Shown: piece by piece, positions 12,101-26,949 of the stretch | Layout: the number at the start of each line of letters is the position of its first letter | Numbering within the stretch: position 1 is the first letter of the stretch | Source: Apteryx mantelli | Lineage: Eukaryota > Chordata > Aves > Apterygiformes > Apterygidae | Assembly (NCBI RefSeq): GCF_036417845.1 | Contig: NC_089980.1 | Coordinates: 51,644,501 to 51,708,500 of the forward strand | Direction of reading: 5' to 3' | Length of the DNA: 64,000 nucleotides | The notes under the pieces: model-generated | Database searches by the model: none | Told to the model about the DNA's origin: nothing | What the model saw: only the letters and a program-made list of their open reading frames with translations | Translations under genes and position numbers: made by a program

Positions 12101-15100
12101 ATCAAATCAAAGTGTTAAGCTTTCTTTTTACTCCCTTGTCTTCCTGAGGAAATCTCCCTGTCCAGTGTGGATTAAAATAATTTGAGTTAAAACACCCTCT
12201 AAGGAAGTTTGTTACTGTGAATCACAGGTCTTGAGGCAATCTTTTATCCTGATAGACAGTGTATTTCTCACATGTCATATCTCCACACTCCTCTTCTAGC
12301 ACTACACTGTTGTCATGGCTACAGTATCCATAATCTGAAAAATAATAAAAAAAAACCCTAAAAACCTCTTTTAGAATAAAGGAAAATTATTTTTGTTCTG
12401 TGGGTGCAAAATGTAATTTTCTGTGCCAGACTGAAATATTTAAACATTAAAAACAATTTTAAATTTTCAGAATTCTTTAAAAGTCCAGTTTTAGTCCCAC
12501 AAATTTCAAGCTAGAATATACTGAGTATGTCTAGTTGCAGTCAACAACATAGCTCATGGCTGGACGCTGCTGGCATAATAAGCAGCATTAAAACCTTGAA
12601 ACAAGTCATGAATCAGATTCCCTCCTCACTACCCTGTAAGGGGAATGTCCCCCAGAAAATTAGTACCTTGTTATGCAAAAGGGGCTGAGATTCCCTGGTT
12701 CATGAAGATCGAATATTTCAAGATGTAGGTAGCAAATGATTTCTTTAATGCAAGTAACATCGGAATTTTGGGACTGATTATGTGGTGTAACTCCACTCTA
12801 CATGGAGATACCCAGCTTCAGGCATACAAACAAATAATATGTTTCTAAATCAAACTTTGGAATAATCATGCTAACCAGAGTTTCCAGGCTTTCTGGTGGA
12901 TATTTCCAGATTTTCCCACTGTATGCTTCTCTACCACTTTAGGTTCACTATGATGGCAGAAAAATCAAGGTGATGTCAGTTACAATTATGTCACTAAAGA
13001 CAATAAAAGAAAAAGAAGGATTTACGAAACCATTTTGAAACCTGAGCTCTTTCACATCAGATTAAAGTCCACACTGAACTAAATTACAGATGGGTTTACA
13101 GAGGTGTGTTTTAAAATCGACTACTGACATGTTTCCTGAATTGTACAAAAACATAGCAAAAACACAAAACAGTGAAAAATCTCCCCCTAACCTACACAAA
13201 TTTTAACAGATTCATAATTTAATTCATAATACTGGGGCTTCAAAAGTTGGGCAGGTTGAAGTACTGGTAGCAAAAGATACTAAAACGTGTTTCTATTTAA
13301 ACTTTTTGTGCAGGCCCTACACATCTGCAAAACATTTGCTTTTGTGACAACATGAGAAAATGTTATTTTGAACCTTGAATTTGTTAACTAATTTGTTGTA
13401 AACTTTTCATAGAGACAGGGCTAATGTTTTCAGAATAGGATTCCAATATTACACCTCACTCTGCCCATCTGCCTATTGATAAAGTGCAAGCCACTTCCTG
13501 TCCAGAAGTTGTTTAGACCTAATAGCACAAGATATGTCCTCTCTAAAATGTCCTTCCTACAGTCTTCAAACATTTGCCTCATTCTTTCTATAGCAAAACC
13601 ATGTGGCAAACTCTTTCATTACTATAGATGATGAGATACATGATAACATCCCTCACAGACGCTCATAATTTTTAAGTGGATTGAAATTTTTTATAACTTG
13701 ACAATAATTAATTTTTTTTTAGATAAACACATTATTGATGAGTAATGATGAAATTTTTCATTTTTTGGAATGATACTCTGAATGGCATAGTTATCGAAAC
13801 TTTGATCAAAACCTCTTTATGAAATGGCCAAAGAAATGTGCCCTTACCAAAACACACAATTCTTTTGAAAGCTGAATTTTTACTGAGCAAAAAAATTGAA
13901 ACATTTTAAAGTAATATTATTGGCAAAAAATATTGCTGAAATGTAATTAATTTTAGAGCTGTAGTTTTGGAGTCTATGGAAAAAAATTTTTTTCTAACTT
14001 TTCTGCATCATTTTAAATGAGCTGCTACTTTCATATTCTTACTTCTAAATTAAGGATGACCCCTTTTCTTTGAACATTTTGATTGGTTAAGACACAATTA
14101 GGGGCCTCATGTTAAGATTTTCTAAGGAGGACATATATTCAGTGGTTTCTTTGTCACAGAGTCACAGGCAAAACTTACATTCCTAAAGCCACTACATGCT
14201 TTGGACCTGTTGTCTCTTCAGATTATTATTTTTTAAATCACTGTATATGACTCATGGGATGTGCTATACTTGGAGCCAAGTCTGCCGACATCAGTGACTG
14301 AAAATACATAGTACAGATTTTTAATTCTCTCACCACTGAGTTCTACACGACAAGCACAGATATGGATGGACAAGAATATTAATTTTATTTAAGTTTATGT
14401 AAAGCATCATGCCTTTTCACATGAGGCTGACAATCCCTGCAGCCATGCTCACGGCTATCGGGAGGCTCAGCACACTCCTCCTGTCGTGCCATCCTCCCCT
14501 ATGACTCCTTCCAGGAGTCTTCATTGAACTCCTACAGCCCAATTCTGATCTCAATCGTGTTGTCACAGAAACAAATACCTTCCCTGAGGTGCGCAGGCTA
14601 TAAGTAGGAAGTCCAGCTTAAGACAGCTTTTGCTTGCTGCCATTCTCCCCCAAAATGCACAGAGGAGTTCTGCTTAAAGTACTGCTTGGCAGAGTGTTTC
14701 TGTAAGGTTAGACCATGGCTTCTACAACACTTGCATAGATTTCTTCCTTTTGCAAATTACAATAGCTTCTCTGCCCAGGTCACATATAAACACTGCTCTG
14801 GATATTGTCACAGGAGTCTGACTATCTGAAAGAGATTTCATCTGTTTTTGGCAATAGCAAACTTACTTGCTAATACAATTTAGCCGAGTTTTATTCAGTG
14901 CCATCAGGCTGCTCACAGAGCAGCTCCCAAACATCTGTTGTACATTTCCCAAATCTGATATGACTTTTACCAAGGCACATGCCATTTATCCAGAAAGGTG
15001 GGTGGTGTTGCCTGGTATCAAAAACCTCTTCTGTTAATGCATGTGTAATGAGGTGGATAATGTTTTGTGGGTAGAAGTTTCTAACCTTAATAAACACAGA

Positions 15101-15989
15101 TACCATTGGTTTCTGAGTCATCTTGCTCGAAAAATATGTATATTTATATTTGCATAGGGTTGCTCAGACAAAAACCAGAAAAATTACTGTTATTACTATT
15201 TTGGTAAACTTAACACTGAGAAGTCCACAAAACCTAGGCCTAAAGAATGCGTTACAGCTGAACATCATAAAGTTCAAAATAAACAAGCACATCTGCAGAG
15301 ACAGCAGAATTCTTAAAAATGATGTATAAGCATCATCATCTTCCCACTGAACTTATCTACCCAGTAGCCTTTCTGGTCTCACCTCTGGAGACAGTACTTC
15401 CAAATGATTTGTGATTTTTGTTTCTTCTGGGCAAGCTGGAAGTTCTTGTCTTCTGGTATAAGCAATGGTCTCAGTCCTATGGCTTTTTAAAAGGCAGTCT
15501 TTCATCTTCCTTGCCATAATCAGTATACATGCTCCCTTGCTCTCTTCTTTCTCAGAAGGTCACAACACTGACTTCTTTGCCTTTGCTACGCAGGATTTCT
15601 GCTGGCTGAAGTTGCTGCTGGGACCACACCTTCCTTCAGGTCCAGAACTTCAGGATGCAGAGCACTGCCTTCTCCATTTGAAAAAACCACCCAGCTTCTT
15701 ATTTCTCCAAAACTATGTCCTTTGATTTCCTGTTTCTTTCCTGGGCTTTTCCCATAGCTATTCACTACAGAGTGGTACAGAGAGATATATCACTGCTCAA
15801 TGATTTTTCTAATGGAAACCCCAAGATAGCTTTGCTCAGTATATTTCCTCCTGGCAGCACCTCCTCACCCCTACATTTTTGTCCCCAGCTAGAATCACCT
15901 CTCTCTCATTTCATTCTTCTCCGGACATCTGTTGTACAAACCCAAAGCAAGGCAGCCTGTGCCTCATTGGCTTCCCACTGACCCGGGAT

Positions 15990-16125
15990 GCCAGGCTTCA
16001 GACCCATCCTTGATTTATGACTGTGGGCAAGCTGCTTCACTTTTCCGAGGTGGCAGCTATGAAACTGGAATAGGCTTTGAGAATAAATAACCCTGTCTTA
16101 CCTCCTGCATAAGAATTAGTGCTTC
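15990..16125 (+). mobile_element. MIR-like SINE remnant
   Basis: The plus strand follows the MIR core: TTTATGACTGTGGGCAAG, GCTTCACTTTTCCGAGG, then ATGAAACTGGAATAG, ATAAATAACCCTGTCTTACC and a final ATAAGAATTAG. The order and spacing match the tRNA-unrelated core and 3' part of MIR. The tRNA-like head is not clear. Old and diverged. Confidence 0.65.
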
Positions 16126-19100
16126 AGCATACAATTGACTGATCTGTACAATTATGAGATTATAGGATCTGGTCAAGTCTGGTCAGTTTACCCTGTTACA
16201 ATTAGTCTTGTCCTTGTTTTATAATTAGTCTCATAACAAAGCTCCAGAGCTTCCTATATCCTGAACTTTGGAAATGATCATATTTGCATCCCACTAGTGT
16301 AACTGAAAACATAGTTTATAAAATTGCACAATTTCGTATGTTCTGTATGCATATACACAAAATACTTAAAATTGTTGATTTAAACTTGAATGTTAGAGTT
16401 CTTCCTAACACAAGAACACTGAATGTGGCAGGAGAATTGCTAGAGAAATGTATGTGAAGGATTACAGTAGTGAAATGCACAGCACAGTCCCAGCAGATAT
16501 ATGGGATACACATACATTTCAAATATGTCAGTGAGCGCTTAGTAAAGTAAGTGATTTTAAACTGGAACTATTTACAAATATTCAAGAGTGGCAACACCCT
16601 GATCATGTAGCAGACTAAGATGTCTAGCATTATGAGTAAGCTTATTATTGGGAATATAGTAGAAATAGTGGAAAATATCCTTCCCCACCTAGGAAACATT
16701 TTGACACTTTTAATAACTATTTGATCAGGAACTGTTTAAAAAAAGCCAAAATTAAATATTTTCATGAACCAATCCCTTCTGTACTAAAATGTGAGAAGTG
16801 AAGTAAACATTTCCTTATATTTTTAAAAGATACATAGTCCAAGCACTTACTTTTTTATGGTCTCTGTGTAGCTGTTGACTTCACACATTATGACAGTCAC
16901 TGTCAGCACACATATATAAAAATAATATATAAAAGCATTTGATAATGAGTATTTTCATATTTTATATTTTGTAAATCAGTTAGCAAGTTATGTGTGATTT
17001 TACTTCAGTGCCAGTCATTTGAATTTCAAGGTGCTGTGAGAATGTAAAGTGGAATGGAATATGTTAAATGAAGGTAGTAAATATTTTTTAACAACAAAAA
17101 ACTTTTATATTAAATATTCTCAGTGATATAAACAGCAATATATGAGATTAAATATGGTTATAACCCAGTAATTTGGAGAATCCTATGAGACTGGAGACCA
17201 TATGGGATGCATCTACCCCCCTCTTCAAAAAACCAGTCCAGTAGTATTTCCAAGTATGATTGTATGCACTGTTGGTGCAGTAAAGAGTGGACCCAGCTTT
17301 AAGAAATGTGTGTCACCTTTACCCATGCATTTTGAATTAGGCATCTCTAATGTCCCAGAGTGGACTTTGGTTCTTGCCCTAATATAGAATAAGCTTGTCC
17401 AATCTTTTTTATTAGTTGAATAAGTTCATAGCTACGTAGATCTGATGATCTGGTAGAATCAGCTGAACTAGATTATGGCACAGTGAGAACACTATTAATA
17501 ATCTATATATGTACATTCAGACTGAAAATGCCAGGAAGTGGGGGAATTTCCAAATGTAGACCAAGGCATTATGAAGTGTATTTTTAAGTAGAAATTCTTA
17601 TTGTAGAGTTTAATTAATGAACTGACATTTCTCATTTACTTGTATAACAACATCATGTCTACTTACCTCTAGTTTTTCAGTAATCCACACTATTTTTCCC
17701 TAGCAGATAAGTAGTGTGCTGATCACTTCTGCCCCATCCACTGCTGCATAAGGGGAGTGTACAAAATGCACCACTGCTGAATGACCTGCCTCTATCTGCA
17801 CATCAAGCTGGCTAGATGTGAGCAAGCTCTGATTTGAAAGCAAGTATGTCATCAGCAAGGCTTATGGATTTGCTTGAGGATAATGATACATTAATGAAGC
17901 TATCCAGATTTCAAACCAAAGTTTGCTTGGAGCAAAGGCAGTTTGACCACTGATCTGCTTACCATCAAGTGCCAGACATATTTGTGTCTACTGAATACTG
18001 GCAGCTATAATCTAAGATCACAAACTGATGGGAAAATACTCATATTTTGCATATGTGGTGATTTTTCTTTCCTACAACAACAGATGGTCAGATGAATCCT
18101 GACTTTTAACCTGAAGCATCTACAATAGAGACATTAATCTGAGCTAGTTGTAGAGATGCCTCTTATAGTCAGTTGAGACAAATAGCCTCTTTCATGAGGG
18201 AAATCATTTGGCCTGTATTAGATGTCCAAATTAGATGAATCATTCCCTAAGACTCCAGATGAAGCTCACCTAAAGTGTATGAAAAACAAACTTCCACTTT
18301 TATCAGCAAATCATACATAATACATCACTGAAGATTAAAGACAGTGCTTAGAGCATCCTAGTCAATTTTAATTAGTGTTGCAATTGACTCATCTGCACTC
18401 AGTGGAGTCAAAGGCTACATCATAATCTCACACAGCATCTTCTGTAGTGCCATCCAAGCTGTTTGATTCAGTGATCTTCAAGCTTTACACGCTGGTTACA
18501 GAGGTAACTCAGTGCTGCTAACATCCACTGCTGCTGATGCTCTCTTCTAGCACCAGCTGGAGTTCTAAAACCTTGTTGCAGCTCTCTCAGAATGACAAAA
18601 GATTGCCTTGAAAGTGCAATAATTTGCACTCGTGTTTTGCTGGCTGATGTAGTCATATCTCTCTCTGCTATTTTGCTGGTTCATTACAGTTGTCTCCCTT
18701 TTTACTGGAATGCCTACTGGCATTTCCTGACACAAACTACATAGGTGTCCAGACACGTCATATTTGTGAGAGTAAGCAACTGCATGCAGCTGTGGCATTT
18801 TAATACCTATCACTATGTTCTTCAGGGAAGCTGTGACTCGTTATTGACAAGATGTTTCTTCTCAGAAACCTTGGACCTACAGTTACCTTTGAATTGTTCT
18901 ATTTTTGACTTGCTGGAGCTCATTTTCATATGTCTCTTCAGGGTGCACACTTGACTTCTGACAACACTTCATACTGCAAAATTTCAAGTTCAGGATCTGT
19001 ACGCGCACCATCCTGGAAAAAATTTTTTCTTCCATCTACCACATCCACATCCATTTTGCAATTTATCATACCTTTTCCACAAATCCAGTGTTCATCTCTG

Positions 19101-19834
19101 CCCACACAGCCAGAAGAGGTAGAACTACACTGTGTAGGTAGTGCTACACTGTGGATAGGGGGTGCTAATACAGGGTCCTCTATTGCCGGAAGTTGCACAC
19201 AGATTTACCAGACGTGAGGGTATTATATTTGCAAGTATGATGCTTTATGACAGAATAATAGTCTAAATTTTGCTGCAGCAAGGATGAGGGTTAGGAGAAG
19301 ACGACTCAGGAGCTGGGGAAAGAAGGGCTCAAGACAGTCCTAGAGAAGCTGCTCTTCTACCCAGGGGATGGGAGAAAAGATGACAATTGCAGCTGTCATT
19401 CCTTTTTTACAGGAGTAACTATGGCCATATATACCCTCTCCTTCCCTTTCCTCCCCAACGGCAGCAGTGGTGCCTGGCTTTCTAGGTTTAGGCATAGGTA
19501 ACTGGGTTAACTTGTTGCCCCCCAGACTGCTGTCTCCTTTTCCTACATCCAAGCCAAATCAATAGAATGTAAATTAAAAGCCCTTCTGCTTCTAATGAAA
19601 CATACTGTGCTATGATGGTGGTGGATTTCACCATATATGGACTAAGTTATCATTCTAGCCTTCTGTTTCTGTAAGTTGATCAAATGTAAATATATTAATA
19701 TATAAAACATCAGGAATCACAGGCTGGAACAACATGCACCATGAGGATCAGCCCAAATGGCTTCCCTTCTTCCACTTTCTTAACAATTCATGTCAACTTC
19801 ATTTTCATTAACAATGAGAATCAGGTGCTTAAAA

Positions 19835-19905
19835 TATGTGTAGGCAAGTAACCTCTCTCTGCTATCCTCTAGTCTTCTTTGTATAAAAGAAGGAAATAAT
19901 GTCTG
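19835..19905 (+). mobile_element. Probable short MIR core fragment
   Basis: GGCAAGTAACCTCTCTCTG followed by TCTTCTTTGTATAAAAGAAGG and AAATAATG resembles the MIR segment from the conserved core into the tail. Only about 70 bp is recognisable, so this is a weaker call than the other two. Confidence 0.45.
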
Positions 19906-21169
19906 AAAACAGATTATTCCCCCAGAGAGTAGGAACATGTAGATGTAACAAGAAATCACTAGTATCCAGAAACTTCCGTGGTTTCAATTTACAAACATGT
20001 TGAGTAATATTTCATGTTGAGTACATGTGAATGTTTTAATATCTCTGTGAACATCAGGTATATTAAAAATTGACATTGGCAAACTGAGATGTATCTATCT
20101 TGGGCAAGACATTTCCCTTCCATTTCTCTTGAAATTGTCAAAGCAATTATTATCATATCTTCCTCTAAGAGCTAAATTTTGCCTTTCTTGTTCAAGAGAA
20201 TTTTGCATTTGACTTTATGGAAGTTATCTGAATTAAGGATCAAGTAAACACTAAGTTAAGAATTGCTATCAGGTCAAACTGATATAGCTAAATATTGAAA
20301 AGCTATTATCCACAAACTTGGGATTTGCACAGTCTTTTTCTCTAAAACTTGGGCCCAGGCTATTTGAAAAGATAAGAGTGGCACATTTACATAGATCATT
20401 GGTTTCCTCGCATGTCTGAAAAAACTCTGAAACATTTAAACATATATACATACATACGTAGTTACAGATAACTCCTTCTCGTATCATCTAATCTCACCGA
20501 ATTATCAGTTGGTGCTAAAGAGCATAATTATGTTTTTCTTTATACATATATTTCCAAACACAGTGGATGGTATGTACTAAAATGTATAGCTACTATCATC
20601 TTTACAAGGCAGGATTACAACAGATGAAAGCATCTTCCTCCAATCACATACACCTGTTGGCAATGATAACCAGTTTCTACCTAACCCAGTCTCTTCCTTG
20701 CTAGGGAAAAGGATATTGCAGAAGAGCCTGATCTTTCTGTGAGCTCTGTGCACCGCCTGACCTGGGATGTCTGGATGGGGCAAAATGTCATACCTTCTGA
20801 TTCTTGGGCTGTAATTTTACCTTGCAGTTTGGAGCCATTGTTCTAGCTAGAAAACAGCTTCATATTCCCTTCAGAGTCTCCCTGAGCTTCTTTAGAAAGT
20901 AAGAACAAAATTAAAACTTTAAGGATTACTCATTCTCAGTGAAGTTTTATTTTTTCCCCTTTTGACTATCTTGCCTTCAGCTCAGTCAGCACAAGACATC
21001 CCAGTTTTGTAAAAGATTTTTATGAAGGAACAGAAGGAGGACAAGAATACTAGGTAGGCTGATAGCAAATATAACTTGCTCATAGCTTGTCATCTGCTTA
21101 TTCATTCTATTGGCTTTAGAGTCATGCATTGAGCTGTTGTGCTTCAGTGATGGATTTGCTGGAAGCCAG

Positions 21170-21191
21170 TTTTTTTTTTTTTTTTTTTTTT
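21170..21191. repeat. T22 homopolymer
   Basis: Twenty-two consecutive T on the plus strand. It could be the poly(A) tail of a minus-strand retroposed sequence, but no recognisable body or target-site duplication was seen next to it. Confidence 0.9.
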
Positions 21192-24100
21192 CAAAAGATG
21201 AACAACTGCAGTATGAAGGCATGCTTGAAGAAAATGATTATACATGCAGATTAGACGATCTGGCAGTCAGGTAATTCTAACCAAGTCTTCTGATAGTAAC
21301 AATGAATAATTGGTAATTAACTTGTTAGATCTAGTCACTGAGCCTGGGTGGTTTTCTAGGCACTACTGAATAATAGCATAGGGGATAAGAAGAAATTGGT
21401 CTATGAATGAAGAGTTGTTCTCTGCTGGGAGAGAGGGTAACTGTCTGATAGCTTTTGTGGTTTCTTTCTTCTTTAGCCTACTATGGAAAAGGCACTCAAA
21501 AAAGATTATCAATAACTTTTCTGTGGAATTTTTATACCACCCTATATTGATGAATAGAGAATTCAAACCACTCAAATAGAAAATCATGAGAAAGTTCAGA
21601 AAACTGATAAGAATATGTAATTCTCTCTTGACTTCTATACCGGTATTAGACCAATCTCTATGAATGCTTCATATATTTTGGGGCATTCTTTGGCCATCAG
21701 TTTTATTACAGCTTTATTAACTCTTAACAGTAGAGATTTTCCAAATTATCTAATCGCTCTACTTATTTTCCTACAAACAACACACAGGGGAAGGACTGAG
21801 CATTCCAGGTATTTGTTTACTCTTGCAAATCACTCATGTAAAACATATCCTTGAGACCTACTGAAATCAATGTGAAAAAAGAGATAAGACTTAGGCTTGA
21901 TAATTAGGAGAATTTAGTTTCATTGCACATCAACTCAAAGAACAGCTATTGGATCTGATGGTAATTATTAAAATGAGTATATGGAAATACCAGAAAATTT
22001 TCTAACATGCATGCTCCTTTCTTCTTTCCCTTTTTCCCCTACTTCAACAAAATATTGATGTTTATCCTCAGAGGGGAAGATTTTGGTAAAAAGCACAGAG
22101 CTTCAAAAACCTGAGCAGCATGTTCAGGCTCATTATGCGTTACACATCCACAATTATTATGAATCTCCATATTTAACCAGAATTATGCATAAAACCATAC
22201 TTGCCCCACATCATCCTTCTGTCTTGTCTGTGGTCAGGGGCTCTGTCTAGTTCACAGCTATAGCCACTTCTCATCTGTCTCATCTTTTCCCTACTAAGTT
22301 TCAACAGGGATGCTGCTGTGGTCAGAGCCACGTACACAGCTTTTGCCTCTGTAGACTTGATGTGTTACCAGGCCTCCTTTCTTGCCATCAGTGCCCACGT
22401 ATGTCAAAAAGAACGGGTATTTGCCAAAAAACTTCACAGTGTTTGCAAATGGGCATCCACATGTAGTGAAAACATACTGTTTCTAGCCTTTTATTGTTAC
22501 AGATGGGGGAGGGAAGAGGCAAATATTTCTTCATTTCTTTTCTGTCACCTACACTAAGCTGATAACATAATTAATAAATCCAAGGGACTCTTGCAACTGT
22601 TCTCACAGCCTGGTGTTAAAATAATTCAAAAACAAGCAGCTTTCATTTTGTACAGGATCTCTCCTTGTTTGTTTTGCATGGAACAGCCATCCCATGCTTT
22701 AAGGTTAATATCTTTCAAATTGGCTACAAATGGTATGATAATTCCTTAAAACTCCACAAAGCAGGTGAAAATGAAGGGGAACTTTATGTGCTAGTTAGAG
22801 ACTTGATGTTGTTTTTGCTTGGTATCCCTGATGAGCATTTTGGAAAAAAAGAACATCTTTTCCTTCTCCGAGATAAACGTATTTTAATTTAAGCCAATTA
22901 AAAATCTGTCAACTATCAATACTTGATAGCTGAAAAATACTTTCTATCATACCTCAGAGCCACAGGCCTGCAAAGTTATGCAACAGTGCAAATCCTTGCT
23001 AAAGTAACTGTAATAAAGTAGATAGAAGCTTTGCTTTAGGAGTGCTTGAATATAGACCAACAACCTCAGCATTAGGATCTGAATTACTTTTTCTGTGACC
23101 CCCAACTGGATGGGAGAAGCACAAAAATTGCTGGGAGACATTTTCTGTAAGCCAGCAATTTCCCATGCTTCCCTGCTGACTTATTACATCATGACATTAT
23201 AAATGGCTTCAGTGACGATACAAACAACTGACCAGAATCAACGTCTAGTTGCGTTGTAGCATACCCAAAAAGCTATGAAGGGTTATATCAGATGGCTGAC
23301 AGAAGTGCTGAAAATGCTACATATGGCAATACTTACAATGAAGCAGAAGCAAATTTCCATATTGAAAGTGGCATCAGGAAAGCATTTGCTGGCTGCGAAA
23401 AAGGATTTGTGCTTGTTCATTTTCTGCTTGTATCATGCAGCTGTATTTAGCGTGAACATGCTAGCTGCCACAGTGGCAGACATTATTCTGGTTAATGGTT
23501 ACAAGGATGGTTTATTGCTTTACTTAATAAAGCATCCTGAATTATTTTTGGAAAGAGTAACACAGAGCCCTTTGAATTAAGGAGGTTGAGGGTGCTCAGA
23601 GAATTATGAGGGAATTACTTTTAAGAAATTATACTAGATCTTCTGACCTGGATCTGAACTATACAGTTTGGAGGTGCCTGTATCTGAAATTTGCTTTAGT
23701 CCCAATCCAGAGTTACTTAAAATCCTCTTTCAAATCCTAATCCAGGGTTTTAAACTCTACGTATCACTAATATATCCTTATCTGAAGCAACTCCTGTTTG
23801 AATATGGCACCAGTAAAGCTCAAGAGTTTTCAACCCATATGGCCTTCACTGCTGGGGCCCCAACAGCCTTTGCTAAACCACGCAAGCTGCTGGAAGGGGA
23901 TACCAGGCTCACCCAGAAACATCAGCCAGCAGCAGCCTCTGCCTCACAGCCAATACTTCTGCTAGCAGCATCAGTCTTCCTCTTTTCTCTCTTCTTGTGT
24001 AAAGACAAACAGATCAGCTACCACCAGCTGAGAAGGGATTTCCCAATTTTAATTGAAGGGTGGGTGGAGAGTCACTGCTGTCAGCTGGATGAGAGTAATT

Positions 24101-26949
24101 GCTAGTGTATGCCACCTCCCTGCTGAGCCTGGAGCCGATGATAACCCCACCAGTGCAGACCTGCTGCTGCTTCCAGTGGAGGGGGGGAGAGCAGTACCCC
24201 AGCCCTTGCTGCAGCCAGCTGTGCTCCAGCTGCTTTGGGGGGAGTCTGTGATCCACTGTCCACACTTCTTCCTGAAAGGATGACACAACCAATGCTGGGA
24301 TATAAAGAAGGAAGGTGGGCAGGTGTAATTTGATAGTGATCAGAAAGAAAGGCTTATGACACAAGTACATAATGAATGACATCCAGCAAGAAAGCAGCTC
24401 GCCTTTGTAGCAGCTACACAAAGCAAACAAACCTGCTTCACAACATGCATTTGTTTTCCTTGTATATCATGTCTTGTCAATGTCCAGGGTCTTCCCTTTG
24501 TTTTTTAGTGTTTTGTGTATTTCTTCTAGTACTTGACTGCAGATACCACTCAAAAAATACCATTGTATAAATTACAATGTCTTGTTTCTAGCTCTCAATA
24601 CTATCAATGTTATATTTACATACGTGTTCCACAGGAGATCAGCAAACTGGAAAAGAAAGTGAATCACTGTATTAAACTCCTCTAGCTACAGCCATTTCTC
24701 TCAGGCCTTCTATTTTACAGTAGCGTTAGATATGACACTCTGAAGTTTGTAGATGATTGCATTTCATACCAACAAGTGCTCCTAGACATATAGGAAAAAA
24801 TTGCCCTCTGTTATACCTCTAGCCTTTGGAAAGCTGGGTTGATGCAATGATTATTGTGGGTTTCGAATCAAGTGAAATCAAGGGAAAAGCTGTTCACATG
24901 CAGCCACTCCAAAGGGCTGGGAATGTGCTGGTACATCCCACAGTGCATGAGGGGGCACAAAGTACTGTGAGGCCCTTAATCGCCACTGCGGGCAGTTTGT
25001 GCTTGTGAAGGTAGGTTTTAAAACATTTCCTCTGAGAGAAATTGGAGAATAGCTATTTACTGAATGAAGTCTCGACAGCAGGACTGATTTTCTAAGGTGC
25101 TCTATATCTCCCACCCACTTTCATTTTCAAAAAATGGCTATGGACGGCCAGCACTTCACCGAGCCTGCAAGGACTCTCTGGAATGATGTGGAAACCTTTC
25201 AATTGAAAAATAAAACCAAAATTGGTAGGAAGAGAGAGGAATTCAGACTATTTGTTTCTATTTACTTTGTGAAGTCCTTGTGGGGTGATGCACTAAAGTG
25301 CTATTCTCTTCTTAGGGCTTCTTTATAGCATGTCCCCCAATCCTTTTAGCTGCACAGACAATTGCCTATTTAATTGACGGAGCACTGGAAGACATGCAGT
25401 TAAAAACTCAGTGCACTCTCTGTTTTTTCTAAAGAAATTAAAGAAATGTATCAATATCCAGTCAAAAATATACTCAATGATATAAATGACAGCTACGACA
25501 GGAAAATGAGAACAACTTTCATGTTTTTATTGCTGCCTTAAAAGCAATTGATAAACAGTACACTTCATATATAAATGAGCATGTGTCAATATATGACAAC
25601 AAAAATAAATTACAGTGACATAGTATTTAACTTTACAAGGTTGTACAAAATTTCCAAATATGAATAGATTTCTCAACTTAAAAATTTGAAATAAGTTAAA
25701 ACTTCAACTATTCTGAAGACTTGAAAAATATACATACAATTTCACTCAATCACGTCATTTACAGTATGATTTTTTTGTAGCTGTTTAGTCTTATACACCC
25801 ATATATTTTCAACTGTATTAGTGGAATATATCCTGCTATATGCAGCTTTACTGCACTGGGATAGTGAAAGGGGTTCCCTGAGGGCACACAACAGGCTTTG
25901 AGAGTTTATATTTTAAGTATTTTGATTACATTTATTAACTAGAAATACAAAACCAAAGCATTATTTATCTATCCTATAAGGAGAGACTGATTTATCTGCT
26001 CTTGCTAGAACTCCCATTGATGCTAATGAGAATTTTGAAGAAGGATTAACAGCAGGATTGAGCTAAATTAAGTCTCTTCAGCCAGGATGAATTAGGTCAC
26101 ATTATTTAATGAAATATTTGAAGAACATCTGTTTTGTATTAGATCTCATTACAGGCTACACAGCTAGTCATGGCTACCCACTGTGAAGTATTTCCTTCTA
26201 CAACTAATAGGGAAATATATTTGATATGGTACTTTAAAATAATAGGATGGATTATGGACTGGTATTTTTAACACCTCAATTATATGCTCTTGATTAGTTT
26301 ATTAAATTTTATGAAGATTAAAAACACTGGACAAAAACTTGTCTGTGACTGTGTGATAATTCAGAAAGCTGAGGGTCTAATTCAAGCCATAAAATAAGGT
26401 AAAGTAGCTCCAGAGTACATTCATACTGTAGTTAGACTGCTAGACTGCTCCTGATACCTAAGGTAATGTAGTTTAAAATTAATGTAAAGCTGGCACAAAG
26501 ATACTCAGACAGACTCTGTGCACTATAGAAAGGGCAAAAGCTTACTAATTCAGAAACGATTAGTGAGGAATCAGATAAAGGAAGAAATTTGAACAAATTG
26601 GCACATGTGAGAAAATTGCTCAATTGTCAAAAATACAGGAAGACACTTGTGCAGTCAGAGGCGAGTCTTAAATTGCCTGTCATGAACTGTGTAAAAAAGG
26701 AAAAAAAAATCCAAGATGACTATTTCTATGTGACTGTTCTCTTCTCTGAATATGTTAAAAGTCTGTCAGAATACTGCATCCATAACCTGCAATCTTTCCT
26801 CAGAACAAACAAATGTTGTACGTGCCTCATTTAAATGGAAAAAAAAAAGTGTCATCAAAGGAGCAGAGAGGAGCAATTCCTCATTTCCGTTTTTCTCTAA
26901 TGCTACTGGGAATAATGGGCAAGGCAGTTTATAAGCGAGGAAACGATTT

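Larger units (their letters stand above)
5961..15989. other. AT-rich non-coding DNA
   Basis: It contains a 14-bp tandem duplication at 7159-7186, a GC-richer patch at about 8110-8400 with a G9 run near 8085, a tandem ATAGAT-like stretch near 8865-8905 and a CTCF-like site at 9164-9178. No gene recognised. Confidence 0.55.
16126..26949. other. AT-rich non-coding DNA
   Basis: It contains the weak MIR fragment at 19835-19905, the T22 tract and a GC-richer patch at about 24100-24250. The open frames at 23668-24105 and 24014-24430 were examined and not accepted as genes. Confidence 0.55.

Noticed and set aside
23668..24105. Open frame of 145 codons on the plus strand
   Set aside because: It begins at TTG and passes from AT-rich to GC-rich sequence with no matching shift in protein character. 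No domain seen.
24014..24430. Open frame of 138 codons on the minus strand overlapping the previous one
   Set aside because: GC-rich, stop-poor DNA gives overlapping frames on both strands. No family resemblance.
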